A stretch of 64,000 bases of DNA, from positions 8,838,642-8,902,641 of the forward strand of contig OZ022246.1 of the NCBI GenBank assembly GCA_963978895.1, in the 5' to 3' direction. The position numbers and the translations under genes were made by a program. A model generated the notes under the pieces. That model saw only the letters and a program-made list of their open reading frames with translations, had not been told where the DNA came from and ran no database searches. Below are positions 1 through 24,237 of this stretch, piece after piece (the first letter of the stretch is position 1; each line of letters begins with the position of its first letter). Source of the stretch: Erpobdella octoculata (lineage: Eukaryota > Annelida > Clitellata > Hirudinida > Erpobdellidae).

Positions 1-662
1 TCACATTACTGAGAAATATTAAATTATTTCCACAAAAATTAATTTACAACATGTTGCACTTCCGCAAAACATATCACTAATTAGTGACAACCCAATTTAA
101 ATAATGTAATGTAGTCTTATCTAGTCACAGGATATTAACAGATAATAATGATGTTAATGATGATGGGAGTTTCAGCTTTCAGATTTCCAATAATAAGTTA
201 ATAAACTTTATGTGGCTATTAATGCAAGAATAAGTTATTAAAATTTATGTGGCTATTAATGCAAGAATAAGTTATTAAACTATATGTGGCTATTTATGTA
301 ATCCTGATGCTGATCAAGCCATTCTGAAATCGAAACATCTCAAAACTTTTTTATGGACTCGGCCATGAAGTTTCTCCATGTTAATTTACTGTTGGAAAAG
401 ATTGAGTGCATGAATGACCTTAAGACATAGCCGTAGGAAAAGTGAAACTCTTGATATATGAATTGCATTTATGGTGCCCTAATAATATCTAATACATTTA
501 TTTATTTATGTATGTATGTAGTCATACATATGTATGTAAAATTAAAAACACTCTAAAAAATAATTATTAATTAGAGATAATCAGTTATAAGACCAAACAA
601 ATAAAATAATTGATAGCAAAAGTTTGTAATGACATCATCATATCTGATCGATTCGGACCAGT

Positions 663-3979
<3,317 letters not shown>

Positions 3980-5319
3980 CGCAACGTTGCCCGCCGTCTC
4001 GTTCTTATCGCTTCACTTAAGTTGTTTATTTATGGCGATGCGCCAAGATACCATATTTTTTTTCTAATAAGAATATCTATGGTGTTTTATAAAATAGTAA
4101 AAATATCTACAGCACAGATATAAAGGAGAAGGTGAATAAAAAAGTAAACAATTTATGTAATGAGTAAAAATAATAAAATAAATTTATATAAAAAATAATT
4201 GTTGATCGAATAACGGGATCAATTAATAAATAAATGGGCACATGCCAACTAGTCGCTGGCCAGCTAGTCACCAGCCAAATAATTGCCATCCAACTAATAA
4301 TTCCCAAAGTAGTCGCTTCCCAGCTTGTTGCCAGAAAAACCTGCATGTGTGAGAAGGACACACAGTAAAATATTTTCTGAACCAGCCAGAAAAAAGTGGA
4401 TTTACACATCATTGATATAAAAGATAAAGTTAAACTTATGTACAAATCAATAGTCATTACTTTGAAATAAATCAAAATCATCTATTTCAAGTTATTACCA
4501 AACATTTTTACCAATGCTTTTATTAACTCGTCGGCTCTGTTTCTTTGTCTGTTTCTCTGTCTGTTTCAAATCTTGCAATCAATTTTTGAGTCACTTCCTG
4601 TTGATAGATTTTTTTTCAAATTTTGCATACATGCTCAAGATAGAAGACAATGCAATATTCAATTATTAGTTTTACAATAAGTCAATTAATTTAGTTAATT
4701 TTCTTGAGGATTTTATCGAGGGGTTTCTTGAGGGTTTTCTTGAGGGTTTTCTTGAGGGTTTTCTTGACCACAAAACGCTAACCGACTGGCAGACTATTTT
4801 ACCAAGTTAACACGAACCACACTCACTGACCGCGATTCTCAAGCGTGTACGAAATTTTCATGAAAATAGTTGAGATATTTAAATTCGATGCTTTTTGATG
4901 ATATTTTTATTATTATTACCAATGCTTTTATTAACTCGTCGTCTCTGTTTCTCTGTCTGTCTGTTTGTTTCTCTGTCTGTTTCAAATCTTGCAATCAATT
5001 TTTGAGTCACTTCCTGATGATAGATTTTTTCAAATTTTGCATACATGCTTAAAATAGAAGACAATGCAATATTCAATTATTAGTTTTACAATAAGTCAAT
5101 TAATTTAGATAATTTTAATTAATTTCGATATTTCGATATAATTAAGATATTTCGACTTTAACATAAAATAAAAGAGTAATATAAGAAAAAATTGTTTGCA
5201 AAATTTGTGTTTTAATTACATATAAGAGCATTGGTTTTAAAAATTCGTTTTTAATTTACTTGTTTTATTATCTAAATTGGAACTTAGACTAATTGTAAAT
5301 AGAAATTATTTTTTCAAAA
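3980..5319. other. Intergenic region upstream of SRPK
   Basis: The first 80 bases are relatively GC-rich and likely hold the 5' UTR and promoter of the kinase gene. The rest holds degenerate short repeats, including CTAGTCGCTGGCCAG-like units at 4245-4330 and four copies of a 14-bp TTTCTTGAGGGTTT unit at 4720-4765. It also holds the direct repeat pair of family G. No gene is supported. Confidence 0.6.
4512..5113 (+). repeat. Dispersed repeat family G, two direct copies
   Basis: Copies at 4512-4705 and 4918-5113 are nearly identical over about 195 bases, each reading from CCAATGCTTTTATTAACTCG to ACAATAAGTCAATTAATTTA. A third, inverted copy lies at 55617-55817 and a short piece near 11190-11250. 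The similarity suggests a recently active non-coding element or a local duplication. Confidence 0.75.
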
Positions 5320-5356
5320 CTAGCGAGGTTACCCGGGGCTTTTAGAGGTTTTTCTA

Positions 5357-5421
<65 letters not shown>

Positions 5422-6661
5422 CCCGTTTCCTTCTCGTTTGTTCTCTCGCACGCTCTCTTTCCTGCTCCTTCTCGCTTTCCCGTTTCATCTCCGTTTCTCG
5501 CTAGCTCTCGGCCGCTTTCCCGCTCGCTCTCCCAATCCCGTTCGTTTTCCCACTCCGGCTTTCGTTCGCTCTCCCTTTTCCGCTCCCACTCGCTCTCTCA
5601 TTCCCGTTTGCTTAACCTTTCCCACTCGTTTTTCCAATCCCGCTCACTCTTCCGATCTCAGCCGTTCTCCCGCATTTTTTCCCGCTCCTTTTTTTCTTAC
5701 TCTCTTTCCTAATTGCTTTCTGCACATAAAACGTAAACTAGATTTTTTTAAATTCCTTGAAACCTTCAAACTTTGTTACGTAAACTAAATTAGATAACTT
5801 TCCATATCGTACATAGGCACTTTTGGCCTGAGATGTTTAAAAATTAAAACCTATCCTATTTTTTTTATCCTTTTTGAGATCTACCTCCATGCCAGATTTG
5901 GTTAAAATTAGTCCAGCGTGTTAGATTTGTATAAAAGACAAACTAACAAACAGACAGTTGCCCGGGGTTTTAGAAGTTTTCCAATCCCCGATTTTTCCCG
6001 TTCCCGCTTGCTTCCCTGCTCTTTTTTGTTCTCTCGTTTTCTTTCTATTTTCCGTTCCCGCTCCCGTTCGCTTTTCTGCTCCCGTTGTCACTCGACCTCC
6101 GTTCCCACTCGCTCTTCCAATCCCGCTTGCTCTTCCTCTCTCGCTTGTTCTCTAGCTTGTTTTCTCGTTTCCGCTCTTTTTCATACTTCATCTCTCTCCT
6201 AATTAGTTTTTGCTCATAAAACGTAAAACAGATTTGTTAAAAATTGCTTGGAGAACGAGTGGGAGCTGAATCAGGAGAGCGAGCGGAAACAAGAACGAGA
6301 GAGCGAGGTGGAGCGGGAACTGGAGAATAAGTGGGACGGGAAGTGGAATGGGAGAGCAAGCGAGAACGGAAAAGCGACCGGGAGCGGAAGAACCAGTGGG
6401 AAAGGAAGAGGAAGCGGGAGAGCAAGAAGAAGCAGGGGAGCGAGCGGGATCGGGAAAGCAAGCGGGGAAGGAAAGAGAAGCAAGAGAAACGATAAAAATT
6501 TCTAAAAACCCCGGACAACGCGGATCTAGCTATACAATTTACTTTTTCCTCAGTTTTTTGCGTAGCTCAAACATACGCAAAGTTATTCATTCAAAAACTT
6601 GTTTATTGTTTTATACCTAAACTTATAATATATTATAAGTCTATAGTTTTATATATATAGA
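5320..6661 (-). mobile_element. Composite Helitron, group B
   Basis: Read on the minus strand, it starts TCTATATATATAAAA at 6661, preceded by A. It ends CCCGGGTAACCTCGCTAG at 5320, followed by T. This is the Helitron arrangement: 5' TC, 3' CTAG, insertion between A and T, no duplication. The body holds GA/CT-rich degenerate repeats (GAGCGGGA-like), a pure (TC)n tract at 5361-5418, and further group B ends inside it, direct at 5958 and inverted at 6500-6530. It therefore looks like a composite of several copies. No Rep-helicase remains, so the element is non-autonomous. Long open frames here are products of the low-complexity composition. Confidence 0.7.
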
Positions 6662-7866
6662 TTTATGCGAGCACATTAAGATATCTTGAATTAAAAATCA
6701 GAATATTATAATTAAACACTATACCACCACGCAATAAAAGTTTTTTTTATTGCCACTTTAAATAAAATCTCCTATAATAACATTATTGCAATGTCGTTTC
6801 GAATTATACAATCAAGCGTTCCAGAGTTAGTCAGTCAGAGAGTTAGTAAGGTTGGAAGATTAATTGTATTAAAAATTAGATTCCACGATGTTGGTTCTCT
6901 TCAGATGGTAGAAATAGCATTATTACTACCTGCTAGTACTACGTTGAGATGCCCACTGAACGAAGAGCCGCACCACGTATTGATTAGTGGCACCAGGCTG
7001 TTACAACATCATTATCACCATCGTCATTATCATCGGAAACATGTTTTGTTTATTAAATGTTTTTTGCGTTATTTAAAAGCGTTTAAATAAATCACGATTT
7101 AATTACTCTATGAATGCCAAATGTAACGCTATCAAAGTTGTAATTTAAAAGTAAATAAAATATATAACGACATGTTTTTATTCTTTTAAATTGCACACAT
7201 ATTTGTTTAATAATGATGACAAAATTATTTTAAAAATAGTATTTATGAATGAATGAACGAATGAATGAATGAATGCATGAATGAAAGCTTTGGAATCAAG
7301 TCCATATAATGTCCGCTGGTTGCTGCACAGACCGAACTGTTGCAGAAAAAATGAAGCAGTCTTTGTATTGGCTGTTGGAAAGATTCTATTGAATTATATG
7401 TCGTTAGATATTCTCCACGCGGGTTAATTTGGATATAATGTACTATTATTTTCCAGAAAAAATTGTTAGTATTAGCAAATTTTTGATTATTTATATAAAG
7501 ATTTTAAATTACTTTCATTTTAGCAATTAAAAAAAGATTATGTATATTTTCTTGCACAGATTTTTTTAAAATTCTTGCTGGCGTTAAAAAAATGTACATT
7601 GTCAAAAATAAAAAAAATTGTTTAATTAAGTTTTATTAAAATAAATTTGTATACAAGTTAAATAAGTAATAAGATATTCCTAAATATACGATAGCGATAA
7701 TTGGACAACCTTTTACCGCGCAACAAATATTGCTAATACGTAGGATTTATTGATGCAAAATAGAAAAAAATACAACATTGGAGACCACAAATAATTTAGA
7801 TGCAGAGCTTACATTTACAAAATTGAGTGCAATAGGAATACAATTACGAATTCATAGCACGTGACC
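6662..7866. other. Intergenic AT-rich region
   Basis: One 99-codon open frame lies at 6791-7090 on the plus strand, starting at an ATG and ending His-rich. I recognise no domain in it and would not call it a gene. A short (GAAT)n tract lies at 7244-7285. Nothing else is supported. Confidence 0.5.
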
Positions 7867-8269
7867 GATGTGGTCATGTGATTAGAATGTGGTCATGTGA
7901 TTAGGATGTGGTCATGTGATTAGGATGTGGTCATGTGATTAGGATGTGGTCATGTGATTAGGATGTGGTCATGTGATTAGGATGTGGTCATGTGATTAGG
8001 ATGTGGTCATGTGATTAGGATGTGGTCATGTGATTAGGATGTGGTCATGTGATTAGGATGTGGTCATGTGATTAGGATGTGGTCATGTGATTAGGATGTG
8101 GTCATGTGATTAGGATGTGGTCATGTGATTAGGATGTGGTCATGTGATTAGGATGTGGTCATGTGATTAGGATGTGGTCATGTGATTAGTATGTGGTCAT
8201 GTGATTAGAATGTGGTCATGTGATTAGGATATGGTCATGTGATTAGGATGTGGTCATGTGATAGGATGT
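7867..8269. repeat. 19-bp minisatellite with TCATGTGA in every unit
   Basis: About 21 tandem copies of GATGTGGTCATGTGATTAG with very few substitutions. Each unit contains the octamer TCATGTGA, which matches the M-box/CLEAR-type E-box bound by MiT/TFE factors, and an ATTAG core. Whether that is functional is not shown by the sequence. Bases 8270-8816 beyond it hold nothing recognisable. Confidence 0.95.
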
Positions 8270-8816
8270 AATGAAATTCAAATCCCTTCGTGGACAAATG
8301 CTCTTTCAGAGCGTTTCCACCTGCTTGACCTCTGTGAATAAAATTTTTTTTATATATAAAATATCTTTGAAAGTAAATTTTGTTCTTTGTTGATTTTTTA
8401 ATTGATTTAAATAAACAGTTTAAGACATTTCATAACATGATGAAGTATTATTCAAGAAATAACTAATTATATAATATATGGAAATAAAAACAATTTTTTG
8501 CAAATAAACTTTTTACAATTTAATAGAAAACTTTCCAAACTTGATCCCTTTATGACTAAACATGGACAACTATTCCATGTTTATGTTTATAAGATGGCTG
8601 TTGTGGTTGAATTTCTTTAAAAATTCAGGTGAGAGACTTTTTCTTATCCTTATTTGCCTTTAATTCAACATTTTTATTGATGCATTGTATACATTTTATT
8701 TTATACAGATTCGTGTTTATCTCAATTTCATTGTTTTTTTTAAACAACGCTATTAGGACACCCAAAATGAAGTTATATTTGACACTACAATGTGACAAAT
8801 GTACATAATTTGGATT

Positions 8817-9353
8817 CACGCACACACACAAACACAAACACGCAAACATGAAGACACACAAACACACACATACATGAAGACACACGCACACAAACACACA
8901 CAAACACACAAACATGAAAACACACACAACCACGCACACAAACATGAAAACACACAAACAAACGCACACGCACACAAACACACACAAACACGCACACAAA
9001 CACACACAAACACGCACACAAACACACACAAACACGCACACAAACACACACAAACACGCACACAAACATGAAGACACACAAACACACACAAACACACACA
9101 AACACACACAAACACACACAAACACAGACAGACACAAACATGAAGAAACACACAAACACACACAAACATGAAGACACACAAACACACCCAAACACACACG
9201 CACACAAACACACACAAACATGAAGACACACACAAACACGCACACAAACATGAAGACACACAAACACACACACACACACACGCACACAAACACACACACA
9301 CACACACACACGCACACAAACACACACACACACGCACACAAACAAACACACAC
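8817..9353. repeat. CA-rich minisatellite (ACACAAACAC units)
   Basis: Over 500 bases of ACACACAAACACGC-type units with interspersed ACATGAAG variants that recur at irregular spacing. All six overlapping open frames here (Thr/His/Asn or Cys/Val-rich) are composition artefacts. Confidence 0.95.
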
Positions 9354-9814
9354 CTCACGTCAATCTTACATGTTTTTGTCCGAGCAAGGGAAAACTAACA
9401 ATAAATCTAATTTTTGTGCAAGCAAACGTAGTAAAGATAAGCGATATAAGAACGACTGCCACAAAACACACCATGAATAATAGTCCTACAAAGACGCCGT
9501 GCTGTTTTTTACAACTTTTGCTAGTAAATTTTTCGTATTCACATCATAATTTTTTGACCACCATGAAAAACAAAAAATAGGTTTCTTAGATAAGGAGAAA
9601 ATGATTATTTGCAGCACTATTTCTGTTAATTTAGATGTTTAATGTATAAAGTAAGATTCAGTGGAAAGCCAAAGATGAACGTGGAACTTGATGGATGTCA
9701 GCTCCGTGTAATTGTTAGAAATAAAATAATAAAAAGAAATGAATCCATGTCTCAGAAACGTCAGGTGTGCCTTCCACACAGGGAAATATGCAGTTTCACC
9801 TGCCACTCGTCGAA

Positions 9815-9960
9815 TAGACGTATAACAAAGTGGTTATTGCACCTGACTCAGGAAATGCAATTATAGTTTTGGGTTCGATTCCCGGGTGTAGCTGATCGTG
9901 GGTTCTCCACTTATTTTTTCTCAAAGGCTATCAAGGACATGACGTGATGCAGTAAGGAGA
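9815..9960 (+). repeat. tRNA-like SINE
   Basis: A perfect B box GGTTCGATTCC sits at 9872-9882. An A-box-like TAACAAAGTGG lies at 9823-9833, giving about 50 bases of spacing. The flanking bases do not close a tRNA cloverleaf, and an unrelated tail follows. This supports a tRNA-derived SINE. Confidence 0.5.
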
Positions 9961-10023
9961 GGAAAAGTTTGGGATTTGGTGAAAGAAAGAAAGAAAAAGA
10001 ATGACTGTGTGAAATATTGCTGA

Positions 10024-10127
10024 TTGGAAGTATATAAAGTTTGGAAGTATATAAAGCTTGGAAGTATATAAAGTTTGGAAGTATATAAAGTTTGGAAGTA
10101 TATAAAGTTTGGAAGTATATAAAGTTT
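10024..10127. repeat. 17-bp minisatellite
   Basis: Six copies of TTTGGAAGTATATAAAG in tandem, with one T-to-C change. It lies between the SINE and a Helitron end. Confidence 0.93.
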
Positions 10128-10282
10128 CAGTTTTCAAATTTTCTGTCTTTTCAGATTAGACAGTGACCCCGGAATGAGTTCCAATACACAGAATGAGGCA
10201 CTGTGTGGTATTTTCAAAGTGCTAATGATGACATGATCAAATAACAAACTGTCAGATGATAAAGATTTTTTTTTATAAATTA

Positions 10283-10380
10283 CTAGTGCGGTTACCCGCG
10301 TTGTCCGGGGATATTTAGAGATTATTCTATCGTTTTTCTTTTTCGCATTTCTTTCAAACATCAGCAAAATATGAAACGAC
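10283..10380 (-). mobile_element. Helitron group B 3' end
   Basis: On the minus strand the sequence reads CGATAGAATAATCTC, then CCCCGGACAACGCGGGTAAC and CGCACTAG, followed by T. This is the same terminus as the group B Helitrons at 5320 and 54111. The 5' end cannot be placed. Confidence 0.55.
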
Positions 10381-10600
10381 AATCTACTTAACATATTTTA
10401 TCTGAAAAAGTTTTGCTCTACCTCAGCCTAAGTTTTCATATCAACCAGCACCCTCGCTGGACGTACACAACTCCTCGTTTCCGGACATCTTGTCGTGCAT
10501 GTTTCACGTCGAGCATCACTTGGCGACAGATGTTTTAAAAGTTATTGGCCCGAAGATGGGGAATGACCTTTTGTTATCAATTAAACTCGTCACATCGTAA

Positions 10601-10714
10601 ATGGAGTTCTGTAGATTGCTCTTTTGTCATTCACTCAATTTTCCTTTTATTGGAGTACTTCCAATTTATACTCTGTTTTTGGCTTCTGCAGGCAAAAAGA
10701 AATATAAAAATCCA
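10601..10714 (+). CDS. Candidate signal-peptide exon of the L1-like gene
   Basis: An ATG at 10601 opens 38 codons, with a hydrophobic core (FPFIGVLPIYTLFLASA) ending in an AxA-like signal peptidase site. A possible but weak donor (gtatcc) follows at 10715. Its phase 0 would fit the first Ig exon if that begins at 11007. The context at -3 is T and upstream ATGs exist, so this is a suggestion only. Confidence 0.35.
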
Positions 10715-11006
10715 GTATCCCAATTTTTTTTGAAGTTTCAGTATAATAAAAATGGGAAAATTGTATCAAATGCTCTAAACCTGAAATTTTTGATAGATAA
10801 AAAAAACAATGCCTTAAGAGAGGCAAGTGCACCGACCGGTGGCGTACCTGGCCATAATAATATAGCCTTGCTTCTTGTTTGTCGTGATTTAGCATAATAT
10901 TTTGTTTCAAATCAATAAATCTAGCACATGTTAGAAACTTTTGACAGCAACCATTGACACGTTAAATAATAAAAAAATGATTTAATGTTTTAAAAAAGAA
11001 TTTGAG

Positions 11007-19606
<8,600 letters not shown>

Positions 19607-19900
19607 CATGTCATTTGATGTGTGAATTGTATCTGTTCTAATAATAGCAGTAAGTTTTTAACTTTAATTTTTTAATTCATTGCTAACATTAGTAACAAAC
19701 GTTACTTTAAGCCGGTGAGAATCAAAGTTTCGGAATTTTTTCGTTTTTGTTTTTTGTAATGCAAATTTAGATTTGTTCGCATGATCAGACAGAGGTAGAT
19801 TTTATTTTATACAGTAAAACTTCTTGTGCAGATCATTTTTTCAAAGTGGCAAAAACTATTAACTCCGTGTAATTGATTTTTATGGTTATCCATAACTGCG

Positions 19901-19906
19901 AATAAA
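19901..19906 (+). promoter_or_regulatory. Candidate poly(A) signal of the L1-like gene
   Basis: AATAAA lies 295 bases after the TGA at 19604-19606. It is the first clear hexamer on this strand. From here to 20700 I see only AT-rich intergenic sequence and a G-rich hAT-like end (TTACGTCCCTG) at about 20718-20728. Confidence 0.4.
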
Positions 19907-20756
19907 ATCTCTAATTTTGTAATATACACACAATCGTTTTGTAACCATCCTAAAAATAACATAAACTTATTTGTCAGCAGCTGTGTTGTTGCATGGCATC
20001 TGCTGATTTCACATTGTGTACAGATTTTCTGGTTAATTCGTTAATATAGCGTAAAAATATATTAGAAATATTTTCTATGTACCGACTTGTTCGCATACAA
20101 GCAATTTCAGTTTTCTCCAGGGAAGGACAAGTTTACCAAGCTGATATAGTCTAAATAAAGAATTTAAAAATATTGTTTTCAACGTAAGCTGTTTAAATAA
20201 ATTTATTTAAACAATTTATTCATTCAAACCCACAATTAAAAAAATTAATGCAATTGGCGATTATTTGAAAAAAATATACGACATATATATCAATACCACC
20301 AATAGGGTAAAGTTCCATGAGTTTGCTGATTGTGTTTTGGCACAGAAAACTGCTAAACTTTGGACCAACGCTGATACACAATTCACTATTCTGCATTTAT
20401 TGGTAATTCTAGCATTGAACTCAGATATAAAATTGTCTACACGCGTATAAAGGATTCCAAAACGCATTAAATCATCACGAGGCTAAGTAAAGTTAAAATT
20501 ACCAATTTATATAATATACTCTAGGTGAAAAAAAATTAATTTTGGAAATCAAGAGAGGGGGAAATTTACACACGCCAGAAGGATTTTAATACGCTTTGAA
20601 TCATTACTAGGTTAAGTAAGGTTAAAATTAAAAAATATACACAGTAAACTCTAAATAAAAAATTTCAAATTTCAAAAATCAGGGGGGGGGGGCAAATGCC
20701 CTTCCTGCTCCCCCGCAATTTACGTCCCTGATTCTGTCACGCTTACGTAATTAGTC

Positions 20757-20930
20757 GTATAGACCAAGGATATCTTGATATATCAAGACCAAGGATATCT
20801 TGATATATCAAGACCAAGGATATCTTGATATATCAGGACCAAGGATATCTTGATATATCAAGACCAAGGATATCTTGATATAACAAGATATATCAAGATA
20901 TCCTTGATCAAGACATCTTTGTATAGACGA
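20757..20930. repeat. 25-bp minisatellite inside Helitron A2
   Basis: Five to six copies of ACCAAGGATATCTTGATATA plus TCAAG. The unit is itself palindromic around GATATC. It derives from the inverted-repeat edge of the MITE found elsewhere in the same element. Confidence 0.85.
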
Positions 20931-20949
20931 TATCGATGAGCACGTAAGA

Positions 20950-23900
20950 TAAGATAAGATAAGATAACGTTTATTATAGTGGTTTAGAAGACTTTACGCC
21001 TATAGACAACCACTTCGAATTAAAAATAATAATAAATAGAATAAAATAAAATAAATGATAATAATAGATAAATAAACTAATAAAAATAAATAATTGCATA
21101 AAAAATCAGTATCCATGCCTGGATAGCGCTACTTTAAAAGATGTGGTAGTCTCAGATGCTACAGTGTCATCGTCCAAGTCATTCCATATGTTTACCACTC
21201 TAGAACTAAAAAAAGCCTTTTTTAAAGTCTTTTCTTGTTTTTTAAAAAGCTTGAATCTATGTCCCCTAGTGCTTTGAATCGGTGGTTGTTCGAAAAACAT
21301 TGCTGGTGTTAAATCCTCTTTTCTTGTTATTATCTTGTAGGCTTCGATCAAGTCACCCCTACTTCTCATTTTCTCTAGAGTTGTTAAGCCGCATTGTTTT
21401 AATCTTTCTTCGTAAGGTAACTGGCTTAAATGCTTAATCAACTTTGTAGCCCTCCTTTGTACCTTCTCCAACACTACGATGTCCTTTTTTAAAACAGGGC
21501 TCCAAGCTTGTACACAATATTCTAGATGTGGTCTTACCAAACATTTGTATAGTCTGATAATTATTTCCTGGTTTCGACTTATTATTGTTCTCTTGACCAA
21601 TCCTAAAATCTTATTGGCTCGCTTTGCTGCTTCCGCACACTGTCTTGATGGTTTGCCGCTATTGTGTACTACAACTCCCAGATCTCTTTCCTCTTCAGAT
21701 GTCTTCAACAATATTCCTCCCATCTCATACTGAAACTCTTGATTTCTCTTATCCATGTGCATCACTGAGCATTTATCTACGTTGAACATCATTTGCCAGT
21801 CTAGGGACCATTGGTATATTTTTGCAAGATCTTTTCTTAAAATGTCGGCATCCAGCTCACACTCTACTTTCATGGATAACTTTGTGTCATCAGCAAATTT
21901 CGAGACCTTTGAACAAGTCGCTAAATCAAGGTCGTTAATGAACAGAACAAATAGTAATGGTCCCAAAACGGATCCTTGCGGTACACCACTTTTTATGCTT
22001 CTCCACTCCGAGTATTTCCCTTTAATTCCCACTTTTTGTCTTCTGTCAGCTAGCCATTCTTTGATCCATCCTCGAATATTACCTCCTATTCCAGCCGCTT
22101 CTATTTTTCTCATCAACCGTGTATGTGGTACTTTGTCGAAGGCTTTGGCAAAATCCAGATAGACTATGTCTACAGGGGATCCTTTATCTAAGTGGGTATA
22201 AACATTTTCAAAACAATCTAGCAAATTTGTTAGACATGATCGCCTTTGTACGAATCCATGTTGGCTGTTTATCAAAATGCTGTGGTGTCTAATGTGATTC
22301 ATTAATTCGAGCTGAATGATTTTTTCCATGACTTTGCAAATAATACACGTGAGACTTACTGGACGATAGTTACTTGCCTCAGATCTGCTACCTTTTTTAA
22401 AGAGTGGTACAATGATTGCATCTTTCCATTCACGAGGAATTTCTCCAGTTTTCAAGGACCTGTTCATTATTTCTGCTAACACATCGCTTATTTCGTGTCT
22501 TACTTCTCTTAAAAACATGGGATGTAATGCATCGATACCCGGACTTTTATCTGTTTTTAGGTCCTTCAAGTGTCTTTCAACGTTCTCTTTTGTGATAACC
22601 ACATCAGTCATTTTCTCGTCTATTTTTCCCTTAAACATGTTCACAGGTTCCGGTATGTTTTCTATGTCTTCTTCAGTAAAAACCGTACAAAAATAATTAT
22701 TTAACATTTCAGCTACCTCTTCATCGTTTTCAACCACTTCGCCTAACTCATTTTTTAACGGCCCCACTAGGTCTTTTCGTTTTTGCTTACTTCGGACATA
22801 CGCATAGAAACTTTTGCTGTCATTTTTTATATTATCCGTCAGCTTTTTCTCATAATCAATTATGGCTCTTTTAATGCTTTTTTTGTCTCATTTCTTTTCT
22901 TGACATATTTGTCGCGCAATTGTTGCAGTATTATTTCTTTGCCTGACTCATTATTACTTGCAGCTGCAATTTCATTTCCATTTCGAAGTGTTTGGAACCT
23001 TTTCCATGCTTTGATTTTTGCTCTTCTTATTTTTAAGACTTCCTTTGTTATCCATGGCTGTTTCCTGACAAATTTTTTCTTAATGGGTATGATTTCTTGA
23101 ATGACCTCCTCCATGCTCTTTTTGAATAACATCCAGCTGTCATTTACATCCACCGATTCAATTTTTCTCATTATATTCATGTTTCTTATTTTGCTTCTTA
23201 CTTTGTTATAATTTGCTTTAAAAAAATTGTAGCTAATATGAGAATTTATTTTCATGTTACAATCCTGCAGTATTATTTCAAATCTTACAATTTGGTGGTC
23301 ACTAGAATGAAAAGGCTCTCCTACAGAGATGTTCTCTATAATGTTCTCATCAGAAGTTATTACCAAATCTAATATATTTTTGTTTCTTGTTGGGTTCATG
23401 ACATGTTGATGTAAAAATTCCCCATTAATACAATCCAAGAATTTATTATCTTGATGTCTTTCTCCTTCCATGTTTATCCAGTTTATATGATAATTGAAAT
23501 CTCCCATTATCAATACAGATTCCTGGCTAACCCTACCCAATAATTCACACAAACCATTATCCACACTTTCATCTACATTTGGGGGTCTGTAGCAAACACC
23601 TATTAGTAAACTGTTTTTAGCTCCATGCTGTATATCACACCAAAGACTTTCTTTGAACTTATCGCTTGATATATCTGTTCTTTCCACTGCCTTTATTTCA
23701 TTTTTAACATATAAAATTATACCACCTGCACCATGCCCCTTATTATTTTGATTTTGCCTGTCTTTCCTAAACATAGTGTACCCATTAATTGCTAGTTCAA
23801 TATCTAATATATCTTCCTTTGCCCATGATTCTGTTATACCAATGATGTCAGGTTTTTCTAATTCCACATAAACTTCCAATGCACATCTTTTTTCTTTGCT

Positions 23901-24107
23901 TACTATACTTCTTACATTGGCATAGAAACATTTCAATATTGTTCTTTTTAGTTTAGTTACACTATTGAAACTCTGCCTATTTATTGCTTTTATTATTGCA
24001 CCTTCTTGAGCTTTACTATTCTCATATTCCCTGGCACACCCTTCACTTTGTATATCCATTCCCCCGACTGATCATTGTTCTGTTTTTCTTTTGCTTCTAT
24101 AACTATT
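20950..24107 (-). mobile_element. CR1-like non-LTR retrotransposon 1
   Basis: Bounded by the target duplication CGTAAGA at 20943-20949 and 24108-24114. Read on the minus strand it starts about 48 bases before the endonuclease ATG and ends in a (TTATC)n tail after an AT-rich 3' UTR. No gag-like ORF1 is present, which implies 5' truncation or a family without one. It inserted in the CGTAAGAATT site of Helitron A2. Confidence 0.88.
21106..24059 (-). pseudogene. LINE endonuclease-reverse transcriptase, one frameshift
   Basis: The first part (ATG at 24059 to 22860, 399 codons) is an APE-type endonuclease with ITESW, YRPPN, MGDFNYH and the catalytic SDH. The second part, ending at 21106, is a reverse transcriptase with SPGIDALHP, NYRPVSLT, FAKAFDKV, SGVPQGSVLGP and the active site FADDTK, then a C-terminal WN motif region. 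The two join if one A is added to a run of seven A at about 22885, after which the frame reads on through KKSIKRAIIDYEKKLTDN. Everything else is intact. The break may therefore be an old slip or a sequencing error. Function when intact: target-primed reverse transcription. Confidence 0.9.
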
Positions 24108-24237
24108 CGTAAGAATTTATTGCGCGCAGGCGTGTAATAAAAGTTATTATGCAATTGTACCTATATACCAAGGATATCTTGATATAACAACTGGATCCAC
24201 AGCCTACTCTAGTAGGCCTAATGTTTTATCGCTTCTT

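Noticed and set aside
5438..6620. Ser/Pro/Arg-rich and Glu/Arg/Gly-rich frames
   Set aside because: Composition of the CT/GA-rich body of a Helitron, read in both directions.
8625..9480. Cys/Val-rich and His/Thr-rich open frames over the CA-rich array
   Set aside because: Six overlapping frames on both strands of one low-complexity repeat; no start context or homology.
21479..23100. Plus-strand frames of 84-135 codons
   Set aside because: Antisense shadows of the LINE 1 endonuclease and reverse transcriptase.
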